Shown: piece by piece, positions 25,904 through 37,827 of the stretch
Numbering within the stretch: position 1 is the stretch's first letter
How the letters are laid out: each line of letters begins with the position of its first letter
From: Anarhynchus alexandrinus
Lineage: Eukaryota; Chordata; Aves; Charadriiformes; Charadriidae
DNA length: 64,000 nucleotides
Assembly (NCBI GenBank): GCA_008711295.1
Contig: VUYV01000147.1
Span: 2,280,324 to 2,344,323, forward strand
Reading direction: 5' to 3'
Notes under the pieces: generated by a model
Told to the model about the DNA's origin: nothing
Seen by the model: only the letters and a program-made list of their open reading frames with translations
The model's database searches: none
Program-made: the position numbers and the translations under genes

Positions 25904-27579
25904 CAAATCCCACTGTATTCTATTCTCAGTTCTCTTCCGTAGCATGAAACCACTCAAATTTTCTCAGCCTCAGCAAACTGAATTTCATCCCATGACAGGT
26001 GTCATAAAGCTGAAAGCAGTACAGGTTCAAAAGGGTAAAACAGAAGCACTGCATTTGATTTCAGACATTTATTTGCTTAAAATCTGATATACCACATAAC
26101 TCATTCCATGTCTGCATTTTCCCTCCTTTTAGTATAAAAAGGATGAAAGCACAATTATCTCGAGCTCTGGGTGCTCTTGTCAAATATTTAAGAATCCTAT
26201 TATAAATTACAACCCTACCGTTTTCACTTGACCTCATCTTCATGTGATCTTATTAACAAGGCAGCTGAGACTTCCATCATGCAGTCAAATATGCAGGTTA
26301 TCACTGGCTGGTTCAATTACCCCAGTATCCTCCTGACCCTTTGCAAAGTTCTCTCTCCTGCTTTCCATCGCAGGGCAACGGTGAGCTCCAGAGGGCAGTA
26401 AGGAGACAGCACAAACCCCTGGTTGACAAGAGTGAATCTTGAAGCCTCAGAAGCATAGGTGGCCAGGCACTTTCCTTGCAAAGATAGGAACATAAATGCA
26501 TTTCTCACAATGGAAGGAACTAGCAGCTGCTGCTGGGCAAGAAAACTAAGATTCTTCTTGCCTCATTCCTTCCCATTTTCTCACATGTATCAAACTGATC
26601 AACCTGTGTGCTAATGGACTTACCCAAGCAGAGGGATTTTCTTCCCATAGAACAATTCACACTAAATCAGCCCCAAGCCACTAGTTTTACTCTGCCTTTA
26701 AGGGAAAGGTGAACACAGAACAATACAGTCAGTGCTCCTTGGTAAAGTCACCAACCCCGAACATGAGGCTAAGGAAGATGCTGCCCTCTGTAGTAAGACT
26801 GTGCTTTGGTGTGACCGCCACAGCACTGCTGCTGCAGTGAAGTAACATCTCCGTGCGTTCCTTATCCCCACCTTCCGACTGAGAGACTGACTCTCTATCC
26901 AGGTTCATATCTGTATTAGCAACCACATGAATAGCTCATGAGGAAAAAGGGGGAAAGAGAATTCTGACCAAGCTGCCAATGTCCTGCTTTGGCAAGTCTT
27001 ATACACCATATCACAGGTAACACAAGACCTCCTCACCACTGCATCCCACCATGGGAGACAGACCATCCAACTGCGAGATCACAGGTGCCACTGTGGCAGG
27101 GAGAGGGCCACTGGGATAATGCTGCAACTTCTAATGATTTTCTTCAGATCATAAGCTTCAGCCAAATGGCACGTGCCCGTGTGCTGCCTCTCTGCTCTGT
27201 AACCTCATGTGTGAAATGCAACGGGCCTGAGGATCACAGATGGAGCATGTCATCTGCACACAGCAGAGGAAAGCAGCGCAGTGCTGGAGGCCTGCAAGGC
27301 AGAGACCTCAAGGAGGAGCATAACATCTGAACTAACTACAGCTCCCACCACAATGCTTTACAGGTGCATGCATAGCCACAGCAAGCTATTATGGCTACAA
27401 TGCACTGTTAGCATAGGATGCAGAACATCTGTAAGAAGAATTATTAGGACAGAGAAATGCCTCAGAATCCCTTTCAGAGGCTAGAAGTGCAAGAAGCTGG
27501 CTGAGCTACCTACCTGGGCAGGTAGCACCAAAGCTTTATCAGCGTAAGACTCAAGACCGGACATCACAGAGAAAGAAGG

Positions 27580-27623
27580 AGGTACAATTATAGCTGTATA
27601 CAGGTACAATTATAGCTGTATAC
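27580..27623. repeat. 22-bp perfect tandem duplication
   Basis: The unit AGGTACAATTATAGCTGTAT plus AC occurs twice, head to tail, directly before an A15 run. Read on the minus strand, each copy contains TATACAG, a potential splice acceptor, and the A run becomes a pyrimidine tract, so the duplication may have doubled a 3' splice site. Confidence 0.85.
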
Positions 27624-29332
27624 AAGAAAAAAAAAAAAAAAGAAGTATTGCTAAAGGAGAGATATGTATTAAGACCAAAGCTCCAGTGTTAAAAGTCACA
27701 TGGGATTCTTAGATTACAGACAGATGAAGACAGCCATGGCATTGTCATTATTAGAGGACGTTCACAGCTTTAAACTGGAAAGCAGGACTATACAGGATAG
27801 TCAGTTAATCTGGACCTGCAGTAGAACGAGTATCACGAGAGACAAACACACAGTTATGATTTGCCTGTCTTCCAGGGAGAAACATTGCTCTTCAGACTTC
27901 CAAACTTTTCACTTTAAAAATGACTGACAGCCACAGGATGGAAAACAAATTCGCTCTTAAGGAATTTTTAGCACCTAGCATAAATATAGCTGGTGAGTTC
28001 CCAGGATCAGCTAGCTCTGGGACCATTAAGAGGGAAAAGTGATCAAAGATAAAAGCACCCAAGAGGCTTAAAGGTACAATTTATGATTTTTATTACACAT
28101 GACTTTTTTTTACATGGAACATGCAGTTATTTCTTTAGAAAATAATTTTAACATTAATTACTGTTACTGTCTGTCTGGTAGACTGTCTCTTCTAGTTAGC
28201 ATGAATGCTGCAAGACATATTCAATATACTTAAGTATAACAATAATTCTGTTTCAGTCCATGAAATCTCTGGACCGGTTTGAGATCAATATCAGAGCATT
28301 TAACTTTCACAGTCTTTGAGGCATGGATAGATGTTATGTTGTGCCTTGTACCACACAGAAACTCCTGATGTTAGCTGTGGCCTCTATGCAGGCCTTGATA
28401 CAGTTACACTAGTAACACTTTTTTTTTTGTCAACAGTTGCATTAGGATTTATAAAGTTGATTCATGCTGCTAGGGTAAAAATGCTAACAAAAATTATTTT
28501 CCTGCTCTGAAGAAATCTACATTTTATACTTGCATGCGTGTATTTCTTGAACATGAAATTGATCTATTCAGGCATAGTCTCCCTTCAGGACAATATAAAA
28601 TGGGACAAACCACACAATTATGTAGAAAAGTCCTTTTGAAGAAAATCTTAAAAGCGCTAAATATTAGAAATTCCACAATGCTTTCAAATTTATAGATTTT
28701 ACTTTTTCTTTTCAATTGGAATGCAATCCTCCAGCAGAGAACACTGGAACAAACCATTCAGGATTCATTTCTCTGTGGGCATCTAAATGTTCCTTAGAAG
28801 CAATTCATAAACTCATTAAAATGTATACACATTTCTCCTGCTGCTTAAGATGATACTTGAAGTGAGGTTCTTTTTCCAAGCAAATTGCTACTGTTTTGTT
28901 AGTAACCTCGAGAACTCTGCTCTGCAAATTGCATAGTGGGATTGAAAAATTTGGATTTCTGGCCAATGCTTAGATGTAGTTAATTGAATTCAACTGCATT
29001 AGACACATACAGGTTACATTCTTTTTGCCAGCAAGGCTCCATAACGGCGGTAGCATGCACTGAATGAAGTCTAGAAAGAAAGAGGGACATTTTGGAACAA
29101 AGGTTTGCTGGCAGGCAAATACCTAGCACAAAAATCTTAGCTTGTACTGCTGGTGTACCAAAGAAAGATTTATTTTTTTTTTAAGTAATGGGAGACTGTT
29201 CTGAGAAACCATAGAACTAAAACACACAGGTGAGAAACAGAAGAAAAAAGTGACTTAAGAATTGCACATAGCCTTGAAAAGTCCCATATTTGTCCTTCTG
29301 TCAACTAAGTTTAAGATTACCAAAAAAAAAAA

Positions 29333-29340
29333 NNNNNNNN
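29333..29340. other. Assembly gap of 8 N inside a poly(A) run
   Basis: Eight N bases interrupt a run of A of uncertain length (about 29322-29359), followed by GAAA repeats. The true length of the homopolymer is unresolved. Single ambiguous bases also occur at 6238 and 31205. Confidence 0.98.
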
Positions 29341-30451
29341 AAAAAAAAAAAAAAAAAAAGAAAGAAAGAAAACGAGAAAGCTCCAGAGCTCCTTGAATTT
29401 CATGCAGAAAAATGAAGGGCTAATAATCCCTAATTAGATAAAATTAAGCAGTACAAAATGCTTTCATAGGCTCTCACCAGCCAATAGATATTCATCCAGA
29501 AGAAGAATTTATTAAAGACCTGTGGCAGTAAATGAGTTGCTGACCAAAACATACACTAGGAAAACACATTTATTGGCTAGAATGTTTAGCACATACTGAG
29601 AACATATTTATTCATCTTACTATTCAGGAAAGGTAAAAAATTCACATGCACACATATCACTACCTGGCTAATTAGAATCAGATATTGTTTTCCATCAATT
29701 CTAAAAAAAAGAGAAAAGATCAAATCTTTTACCATATGAAATTCCTGTTTAAAGAACAGGAGCTCCCACCGTAGTATCTGCACAGATGTATTCAGATAAT
29801 TAGTTTAAATAACAGCCTTATGCTATAATCTTAATACTGACTTTTAAAATCCCCGGGAACTGAGGCACAGGTCTATTTATTTTCCCAAGCAGCTTCACCC
29901 ATGTATCCATTAGGACAGCACATACACCCAGCTTTTGCGGGAAAAGCATCATGAACTCAAACTTCCCACTGTATTCCTTCACATAAAACCGTATTTGCAA
30001 TCAACATATGTCTCTTTTATGTGTATTTAAGACAGTTTTTAACTATTCTGGAAGGCTATTTTGTCAGTTGCAATGAGTACGTCTCCCCCATACTTCATCT
30101 CCCTGTTTTATAGATGACATAAAATGGTTTCTAAACATTCTGCTTTTGCAGAAATATTTGTACCACCTGCTTAGTACAGTTGACTTACGGACAAGTGTGC
30201 TGAAGTCATAAGGTTCTTCAGAAAACAGAAGTGAGACCATAAAGCTGAGCAAGATCTGTGTATGTTAAATATTTTAGGTTGACCCAAACACCATCTAAAC
30301 CTTGCACCAGAAGTTTTTTCTGTTCCTTGGAGACCGATTAACTTTACCCAGAGAGAGAGAGAGGAGTAACTAACTTAATCATAACTGTTGCTACAGAAAA
30401 AAAAGAAAGTGTTCACTTTAAATTAACGAAAGCCGTGTTTGCAAATTTCTA

Positions 30452-30690
30452 TTTTTCAGTAATTTGAACAGCATACCCTTCCTGTAAGTTTTTTAACTAT
30501 GCTTCTACATAAACAGTGGTGTTAATACTGCAGAACGGCGGCCACAAATGCATGAACCGGCTAAGACATTTCTCTCCACGCGTGAAACGATCGGCATAAT
30601 TAGAACAGGTACTTTCCCGTCAATACAAGCAAAGGGTTTGAGAGCAGCCTAAGCAGTTTCTATGAAGCATAATGACCACTAAGCACCCCG
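30452..30690 (+). repeat. Left copy of a rearranged local duplication
   Basis: Two blocks are shared with 33083-33340. Block B (30541-30689, starting GCCACAAATGCATGAACCGG) matches 33083-33230 in the same orientation at about 87% identity. Block A (about 30452-30530, containing TTCAGTAATTTGAACAGCAT) matches about 33254-33336 in the opposite orientation. The order is therefore A-B here and B-A(inverted) there. This copy abuts the CpG island and keeps six CpG sites in block B; the other copy has none. Confidence 0.85.
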
Positions 30691-31285
30691 CCACCACCCC
30701 CTCCCCGCCCCGGGAGGAGGCAGGCGGCTGGAGCCCGACCGGGGCCGGGCAGGCGGGACACTGCTCACGAAACTACCTCAGAACAACCACCAAGACACAC
30801 ACACGCCCCCCCAACCCCCCATATCGGGATTAATTTAACGCCGAGTTGCAACCCGGCCCCTCGACCGTGGAACCCTTAAAACCAGCAGAAAGAGGGAAAC
30901 GGCCGTCGCCGTGTAGTAACGTGAGGAGAGCCGAAGGGAGCCCGCGGCGGGATGGAGGACAGGGCGCAGGGCGAGGAGGCTCCGCCGGCCGGGCCCGGGC
31001 TCACGCCGCGCTCCCCGCTGGAGCCCGGGGTCCTCGACGGCCAGCGGGTCTACCGGGGAGCCCCTCACGGCTACCTCAACCCGCGCTCCTCTCACGGGAG
31101 AAGCGGGCGGTGCCGCGGGGCACCTCCGCGCTGCGTCCCCCCCCTCACCCAACCACCACCCCCGCGGCGGGGGGAGAAGCGTCACCCCCGAGAGGACTCT
31201 ATCCNTCAGCGGCGCTACCGCCGCTGAGGCGAGCGGGCCGGGGCGGGAAGGGGGCGGGGGGCGGCCCCGGGAGGTGACGGTGAAG
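30684..31285. promoter_or_regulatory. CpG island, orphan promoter candidate
   Basis: About 600 bp of very GC- and CpG-rich DNA in an otherwise AT-rich region, with Sp1-type GGGCGG motifs and a G-quadruplex-prone stretch near 31237-31262. It should mark an unmethylated promoter. I cannot tie it to a coding gene. The minus strand has no ATG in it apart from one near 30822 that soon stops. The plus strand has an ATG in good context at 30952 opening 91 codons (MEDRAQGEEAPP...) but with no good donor before the stop. It may drive a noncoding transcript or an alternative, noncoding first exon of TPD52L1 or of the unknown minus-strand gene. Position 31205 is an N. Confidence 0.75.
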
Positions 31286-31552
31286 AAGCCCTTATTGTGC
31301 CTCTTCAGTGCCCCGCTGAGCCCACTGTACGGCCTCCTGCTTCTTTTGATACAGAAATCTAATCTTCAGTAGGGGACTGGGAGGCAAAGCTTCCAGCTGA
31401 AGGGTCAAAAGGAGCAAAGGTCGGGGAGTTTAACCTCCCCAGGCAGGCCTGCGGGTGTCCCAGGGACAAACCTCCTGTCGGTGGCTTTCACGTACCCCTC
31501 AGCTGGCCCCGGCCAACACATGGCGTCGTGGGCTGCGCAGTTGTTCCTCTCC

Positions 31553-31932
31553 ATCTCAGCCTGGAGAAGGGGAGGCTCCGGGAGATCTTATTGCGGCCTT
31601 CCAGTACCTAAAGGGGGCCTACAGGAGAGCTGGGGAAAGACTTTTTACTAGGGCATGTAGTGATAGGATGAGGGGGCATGGCCTTAAATTGGAAGAGGAC
31701 AGGTTTAGATTAAACATTAGGAAGAAATTTTTCACTTTGAGGGTTGTAAGGCACTGGTACGGGTTGCCCAGAGAAGTTGTTGAGGCCCCATCCCTGGAGG
31801 TGTTCAAGGCCAGGCTGGATGTGGCCTTGGGCAGCCTGGTCTAGTGGGAGGTGTCCCTGCCTATGGCAGGGGGGTTGGAACTCGATGATCTTCAAGGTCC
31901 TTTCCAACCTAAACCATTCTATGATTCTATGA
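31553..31932 (+). mobile_element. CR1 LINE 3' end, sense
   Basis: Begins CTCAGCCTGGAGAAGGGGAG, includes the CR1 ORF2 C-terminus (RLDVALGSLV-like end) and terminates with CCATTCTATGATTCTATGAT. It lies about 270 bp to the right of the CpG island. Open frames on both strands across this stretch come from the element. Confidence 0.95.
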
Positions 31933-33082
31933 TCTGCCCAGCCCCGCGCCTCAGGCCGGGGCTGTCCCCCCCACTGAGGGAAGGCACCTATGGCTTCTCC
32001 CCAGGGAGCCCCAGGGTGCCGGCGGCAGAAAACAGGCCCACCCGATGTGACCACAGCACGGGCAAGCAGGTGCCAGAAGTGCACAAGTATGTGGCTTACT
32101 TGAGTACCTGTGTGGGTTCCGTGTAGTACCTCCTGTGGTACATTCAAGGCAGTCCTGACAGCATCTATGCTGTCGTCTATATTTAGCAATTTAGGTAAAA
32201 ATGAGGTTTTTTTCCAGTGCGTAGGTCTGTATCCAACCGTTCACCGGAAGATGGGGTGACAGTACACAGTTCACAGAGCTGTGCAGATTTACTCTAGGTT
32301 TTGCTCGTACCAACATAACTTCCACATTTCGTTACCAGTTCACCTTAACTTCACTTGTGGAAGGCTCCAGAATACTTCTCTTAGCAATCCTGCATTTGCC
32401 ATGGCTGATTATCCATATATATGTCTGTCAGACACCATATCTACTTTGTGTATGAGATACCATTGAATGCCTTCCAGGACACCCAGAGGACGCATAGGTC
32501 CTCCAGGTCTGTAATACCAAAAGATAACAAAGCAAGAGAGTAAAGGCAGACAAAGGAAGTAATGGACATCTGTTTGTGAAGCTATACAAACAGGTGATAC
32601 CTTAGTTGAAGAAAAAAAAAAAGTCCAAAAGAAAATGATTATGCAGTGAGGTTAAAGAAAAAGGAACATTTATAATAGAAAATAAGTTCTTTTCCTTAAA
32701 ATATTGTAGAACATAGAAAAGGGTCAAATTTACTTATTTCTCAACTTTGCTTTTCTAACAAATTCGAAAACTAAGGCCAAAGCAGCTGTAATTTGTATAC
32801 ATCTAATGATGTTTTGCTTTAATATACACATGCTGGTGGTTTTGAGTTTGAATTACTGTAAAACATGAATTATCATTATTTTTTTCTAGGCAAGCCTCTC
32901 TTCATTGTGATTTGACATCTCCTTAGGCTGGAATTTACCACTTACAAAAGCAGAACAGAGGTTGTCAGAAGAATGAATTCCTGTACTCGTATAATTTCAA
33001 ATAAAGAGACATCCTACCGTGACAAGATTGGAGCTCAGAAATGCCATCAATTTCTACATGAAAAAACCTGAACCCAAGTCCA

Positions 33083-33340
33083 GCCACAAATGCATGAAAC
33101 AGCTAAGAAATTTCTCTAAATATGTGAAACTATCAGTATAATTAGAACATGTACTTTTCTGTCAATATAAGCAAAGGTTTTAAAAGCAGCCTAAGCAGTT
33201 TCTATGAAGCATAATGAACACTAAGCACCCAATTTACTTACAGGGCTGTAACAATATTAACAACACTATTTATGTAGAAGCATAATTAAAAATCTTACAG
33301 GGTCATATGCTGTTCAAATTACTGAACAATAGAAAATTTT
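33083..33340 (+). repeat. Right copy of the rearranged local duplication
   Basis: Block B' (33083-33230, GCCACAAATGCATGAAACAG onward) is in direct orientation to 30541-30689. Block A' (about 33254-33336) is the reverse complement of about 30452-30530. Every CpG of the left block B is replaced here, mostly by TpG or CpA, as expected of methylated DNA. The GCC start and AAGCACCC end of block B are shared exactly between copies. Confidence 0.85.
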
Positions 33341-33711
33341 ACTAAATTTGATTTATTCTTTACATTCATAGATATTACCCATTTTTCCACACCAGAAATG
33401 CATTCTTCTGTAAAGAAAATCCAAGCAGTGTTTTACCTAACAAGTACTGGCAAACAACAAAGCTAGCTCTACATTCAAGAGGTCCACAAATAGCTTTAGG
33501 GAAACAAACCTATAATCTTTTTGAGATCCACAGTAACCTGTTCATCTTATGGCACATTACACAGGAAAAGAAATCAGTCATTTACAAGTTAGTATTCTTC
33601 TGTAACGTACAGTTAGGGAATCAGCATTTTAAAGGCAAATCTAATTAGAAAATTAATCCCATTGAAATTACGTCATTGAATTGTAGAGTAGCTGATTCAT
33701 TTTCTACTTAC

Positions 33712-33921
33712 AGTACAGCAGGACCCATTGTCGTATTGTTCCACATACATCTCTGATTTGGTGAGATTCCTCACTGAATTTGCCTTGTGAGAGATTTTCT
33801 TCCACTTTTCTGACTGAAGAGATTGACATAATTCAGCCTTTGTTTTATGTCTTGAAAGGTGTTGATCAAGTTGTAGCAGCTTAGTTGTTGCCTGAGAAAG
33901 GTCATTGTCTCTCCCATCGTG
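33712..33921 (-). CDS. Internal exon of unidentified minus-strand gene, helical
   Basis: An acceptor (CTTAATTCCAG) and a strong donor (ACT|GTAAGT) enclose exactly 70 open codons, phase 0 to phase 0. The peptide starts HDGRDNDLSQATTKLLQLDQ and continues with HLSRHKTKAELCQSLQSEKW. It is rich in leucine, lysine, glutamine and glutamate, compatible with a coiled-coil or helical bundle. The other two minus-strand frames contain stops. The exon joins in phase with the coiled-coil exon at 41527-41694, which also ends in phase 0. I cannot name the family. It sits within the presumed TPD52L1 intron 1 on the same strand. Confidence 0.6.
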
Positions 33922-33999
33922 CTGGAATTAAGGACAGTTGGGTTTTGTTTGCTTTTTTAAGAGGTCAGACAGAATAAAACAAAAGCCAAACTATACATT

Positions 34000-36524
34000 T
34001 TTTTTTAAATACTTATGTGTTACTGTACACTTCAGATTACACCATTTTCATAATACAACAGTAAAAGGCACCCAATAAATTTATTATGTTTATGGTGTTA
34101 CACTGACTGGTTTTTGTTCTCCAATGCAAAACCAACACCATTCCATCTAGTGTCAGGTTTCAGTGGATCTCTCTGTGCTTGTAGGCAGTAGCTACATGCA
34201 TTTTGCAGATACATGATGCTGAATATCCTAAGGTTTTATTAAGTTTCCATGGAAAAAAATAATGAGGAAAAATTGTGCTGAATAATTCACATAAGTGCAA
34301 ACAGTCTAAGAACTGTGAAATACCAGTGGAGATTGTTGGTATTACTGAATTGTTGGTATTCGTGTTGTTGGTATTGAGGTATTACTGAAATCTTGAATAG
34401 CTGAGTACAGGTCTTTTCTTTATGGTTAACAATGGCAGGTACCAAATATAAACCCAAAACATTTTCCATTTGCAGGGCAGAAAATAGAGAAGAGGAAAAC
34501 GAAACTGCGGTTTGAGCTATCTGACGTTGATCACTGTGCTCCTAATCTCAGGAGAAATTTAGCAGCTGCTCCCAACTTTAAATGCTGCAGAGAGAAACTG
34601 GATCAAGATCTTTATCTGATGCCAAGTGACATCTCTATTATAACCAATAAAGTTCTGATTAGCCACTGCGGTAGTCTTTGATAAATATATAACATGACAG
34701 TCAGTGACAGGGTATTATGACAGCTCACAGAGAGCATTTAGATTATTTAGAAGCAAAATAAATGTCTTTTTCCACTACTGAATGGATTTCTGACTGTCCT
34801 ACCAATGGAAGTATCTCTTCCCTTCCCTCTCAAACTTTTGCGCAGTTCACCTGGGATGAAAAGGGATAATGTAAGGTGAACAATGAGACTGAGCAAGTGG
34901 GAAGGCACACCAGACAGTTCACCAGAACACAACAAAACAGAGAAAGAGAATGTGAAGATTGGCTCACAGATGAAGTGACTGCATAGAAGTAAGTGAATTG
35001 TAATCTTAATTTGTAATTTTGGGCCAGGAAACTGGCAAGTTTATCATAATATATTGCTGAAATACTGAGGGGCAACACCAGAAGCATGGGAGACTTTTGA
35101 GAAGAAATCAAATGGCCCACAAAAGCTAACTAATTTTGGCAGCAGGCACCAAAGTGCCTACAATTCACTGGAAACGAGAAGCTCAGGAATCTTCCAGGGC
35201 TGTGGAAATGGTATTAAAAACATTTATACTGATATGACTGGAGAATCAATGTGAATGCACAAGAGCAAAACAACAGCAGGAGAAGGGCTATTAAAATGGC
35301 ATGTGCTGCTCACACCTATAGGTGGCAGATCTGAAATGGAGACAATGACTAAATCCTGGGGAGTCACAGAGGTTGGACAAGACAGAGAGATAAATCACAG
35401 TCATTCCCTGAAGGGTGTGATAAGAAACATCCCAGATCAGCGTGTCCTGAGAAGAATCCAGGAAGTGTGGGGAGGGTCTCCAAACCTGGAGCCTCTTGTC
35501 CCCCATGTCATTCCTGGACAGGCTGCCTGGACATTGTGCCTTAGCGCCCAAACTCTCCGCAAACTGCTTACGCGCATCCTGGTGTTTGTGGATATCACAG
35601 TGTGACGGACTGAAATCAGTCTATTTTAAAATAAATTAATCTTTCCTTCCTATAAGGTGTTGCTATGTTGTCGCTACAGCGTTGAGACTCTTTCCTACAT
35701 GGCAATTCAGTAGTTATTATGCTTTTAGGACTTTCTAAAGGATATGTATACTACAATAAGCAATTCAACATTTATTCACATAATTATAACTTGTGAGATG
35801 AAACACTCTATTTGTCAAAATAAAGGGTCATCTCTCATGTTAAATTCCAAAAGAAACCCAGCATTTCTCAGTGTGGGTTCATGCCATCCTGACACAGAGC
35901 TCTAGTGCGGTTCAGATGAACTGCAGCCACAGGAGCTCAGAGTTGAATCCCCCGTGGTATCTTTCAGCACCAGATGGCGTATGACTAAACTTAGATGTCT
36001 AAGTGTAGGAAGGTAATTAAAATGCCTAAGTGTACAGATGTAGAACCATTTTTAGTGTCCCAGAAGACCCGAGATACCCACAGGAGCTGGCATGTATGAC
36101 ACAGGATCTGTGGGAGATCTGTGAAGTGTCATCTTGGGACAGGCAGGATACCTTAGGATATCTAAAATGCTACTAGACATTTAACTTTAAGCACTTGAAT
36201 ACGGAGAGCATTCAGGTACCTACAGACAGATTGGGAGTTCCTGGTGTGTCTGAGACATCTTGATAGAGCGGAGAGGTGCAGCACTGCCCTGATGTCATGC
36301 CTGCACTGCTCTGGAGCAGCAGTTCCAGGACAGCTGAGACTCCCAATGATACCGAAGTGACCGAGCAGAGCCTGTTTTCAGACAACTGCATCCTGCTCTG
36401 TGCGGCTAGATGTGAGCTAAACGGCTGTAGATGGACTCACTGTTAAGATGTACTTAAAGCCATGTTGTGCTTGGAGAACTGTTGCATATTCACCAAGTCT
36501 GCGTGCCATTGTGCATCCACCCCC
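34000..36524. other. Noncoding stretch, no clear features
   Basis: AT-rich sequence with short imperfect GTTGGTATT repeats near 34335-34385 and an open plus-strand frame at 35255-35605 that lacks any recognisable family or splice signals. I see no exon here that I would defend. Confidence 0.5.
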
Positions 36525-36590
36525 GCTACAATCACCTTTCTTTTAAAGGACATCCTTGCTACAATCACCTTTCCTTTAAAGAACATTCTT
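36525..36590 (+). repeat. 33-bp tandem duplication (two copies)
   Basis: Two adjacent copies of a unit starting GCTACAATCACCTTTC with three mismatches between them (36525-36557 and 36558-36590). It lies upstream of the LTR-like region and could belong to its U3, though I cannot show that. Confidence 0.8.
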
Positions 36591-36974
36591 GCTGCCTTGC
36601 CCGAGCTGTCAGTGTCCTGGTTTGTAAGTCAGGTTGCCACTAGGCTTTTATTCAGACCAGCAATTAACCTTTTAGCAGCTTCAAAAAGTGGATTTTTATC
36701 CCCAAAGATTCCTACCTCCCCAAGGGAATAGTAAATACCTTTCCACAGAAGTGGTGGCATAGACATGTCTACTGACACATTGCTACTACACACATCAGAA
36801 ATTAAATACTGGACAATCGATTAAACTCATTCAGACAAAAACTTTGTACAAGGTCACTGACCCAAGCACAAAAAAACAGACATAGCCCCAGCCTGCACCT
36901 TGTAATAGACTCCCAGGTAGCTGTAAGTCCTGCCACAGCTGTGGGCAGAGGGAGGTCCCCCCCACACATCACCC

Positions 36975-37700
36975 TCTGTGAAACTTAAAAGTGTAATTTC
37001 TGATTCACAGGCCCATCAGATGGTTCTTCTGGTTCAGCTGGTCTAGTCTTGGAATCTCTTTGGAGCTCCTCTGTGTTGTCCCCTGTAGAGAACCGGGATC
37101 AGATGTGGTTTTGTCTCAACATTGCCGCCGTACTGCCATCTCCCAAAATCAAGCATCGTGCTCCAAGAAGACCCTCCCCTTCACAGTTTTTTGATGGACA
37201 ACCTCGTGTACCTGTGCGGGGACCAGGGGCGTGAAAAGCACAGGAGAAGGCTTTTAGGTGAACAGCGCATCCGGCACGAATCGCACGTACACATTTGTGA
37301 TCTGCGCATGAGCAAGACCCCTATATAAGGAGCATGCACCCTTTGACAGGGCTCTCTCTTTTCCTCTTCTTCCCCATCTCTTCGCTGCCTCATGCCTTCC
37401 CGGATCCCAGCTTTAACGGAGTGTGTCACGATTGATGACTTTGGACAGTATCAGCAGAGAACCATCGGTCTCGGAGTGGTAGTAGTGAACTCTCCCTCTC
37501 TCTCTCTCTTGCTCTTTTTCTTCTTCCTTTCTTTGTCCCTCTTCCCTTCCCTTTTTTCCTTCCCTCCGCCTCCCTTTTTATCTTCTCTCCCTGGTTTGTT
37601 TGGAGAATAAAGTAAATGGTTGTATGACATCTGACCAATTTCAGCGTCTTAATCTCATCCTTGGGACTATAACGAAACCTTCCCGATATTGGATCGGGAC
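36975..37700 (+). mobile_element. Solo LTR-like endogenous retroviral sequence
   Basis: Promoter-like and poly(A)-like signals are spaced as in an avian retroviral LTR: a TATA box (CCTATATAAGG, about 37318-37328), a pyrimidine-rich leader with long CT/TTCC runs (37490-37592), then AATAAA at 37606-37611. No primer-binding site, gag, pol or env sequence follows, so it would be a solo LTR. Exact ends are unresolved. A TGTCCTGG motif at 36613 could be the true left end, and GGGACA at about 37696 the right end, but I found no matching target-site duplication. A CR1 fragment begins shortly after. Confidence 0.55.
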
Positions 37701-37827
37701 ATCCCCATGCACATGTTCTTTGGGCTTTCCATTTTTGCAGACAGCATTGCCTGTGTCCCACAGCACCAAGCGAATCCCGGAGGCTGCCCCAGTAATATTG
37801 CAAGCATCAGGTATTTATACCCAGGGA

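Noticed and set aside
26624..26690. Minus-strand segment between CCCTTAAAG and GTAAGT
   Set aside because: All three frames contain stops, so it is not a coding exon.
30835..31277. Open frames on both strands over the left CpG island, including plus-strand MEDRAQGEEAPP
   Set aside because: Composition-driven, interrupted by an N at 31205, no good splice donor, no family recognised. Kept only as part of the island note.
31455..32189. Open frames overlapping 31.5-32.2 kb on both strands
   Set aside because: Mostly translation of the sense CR1 3' end and its reverse complement.
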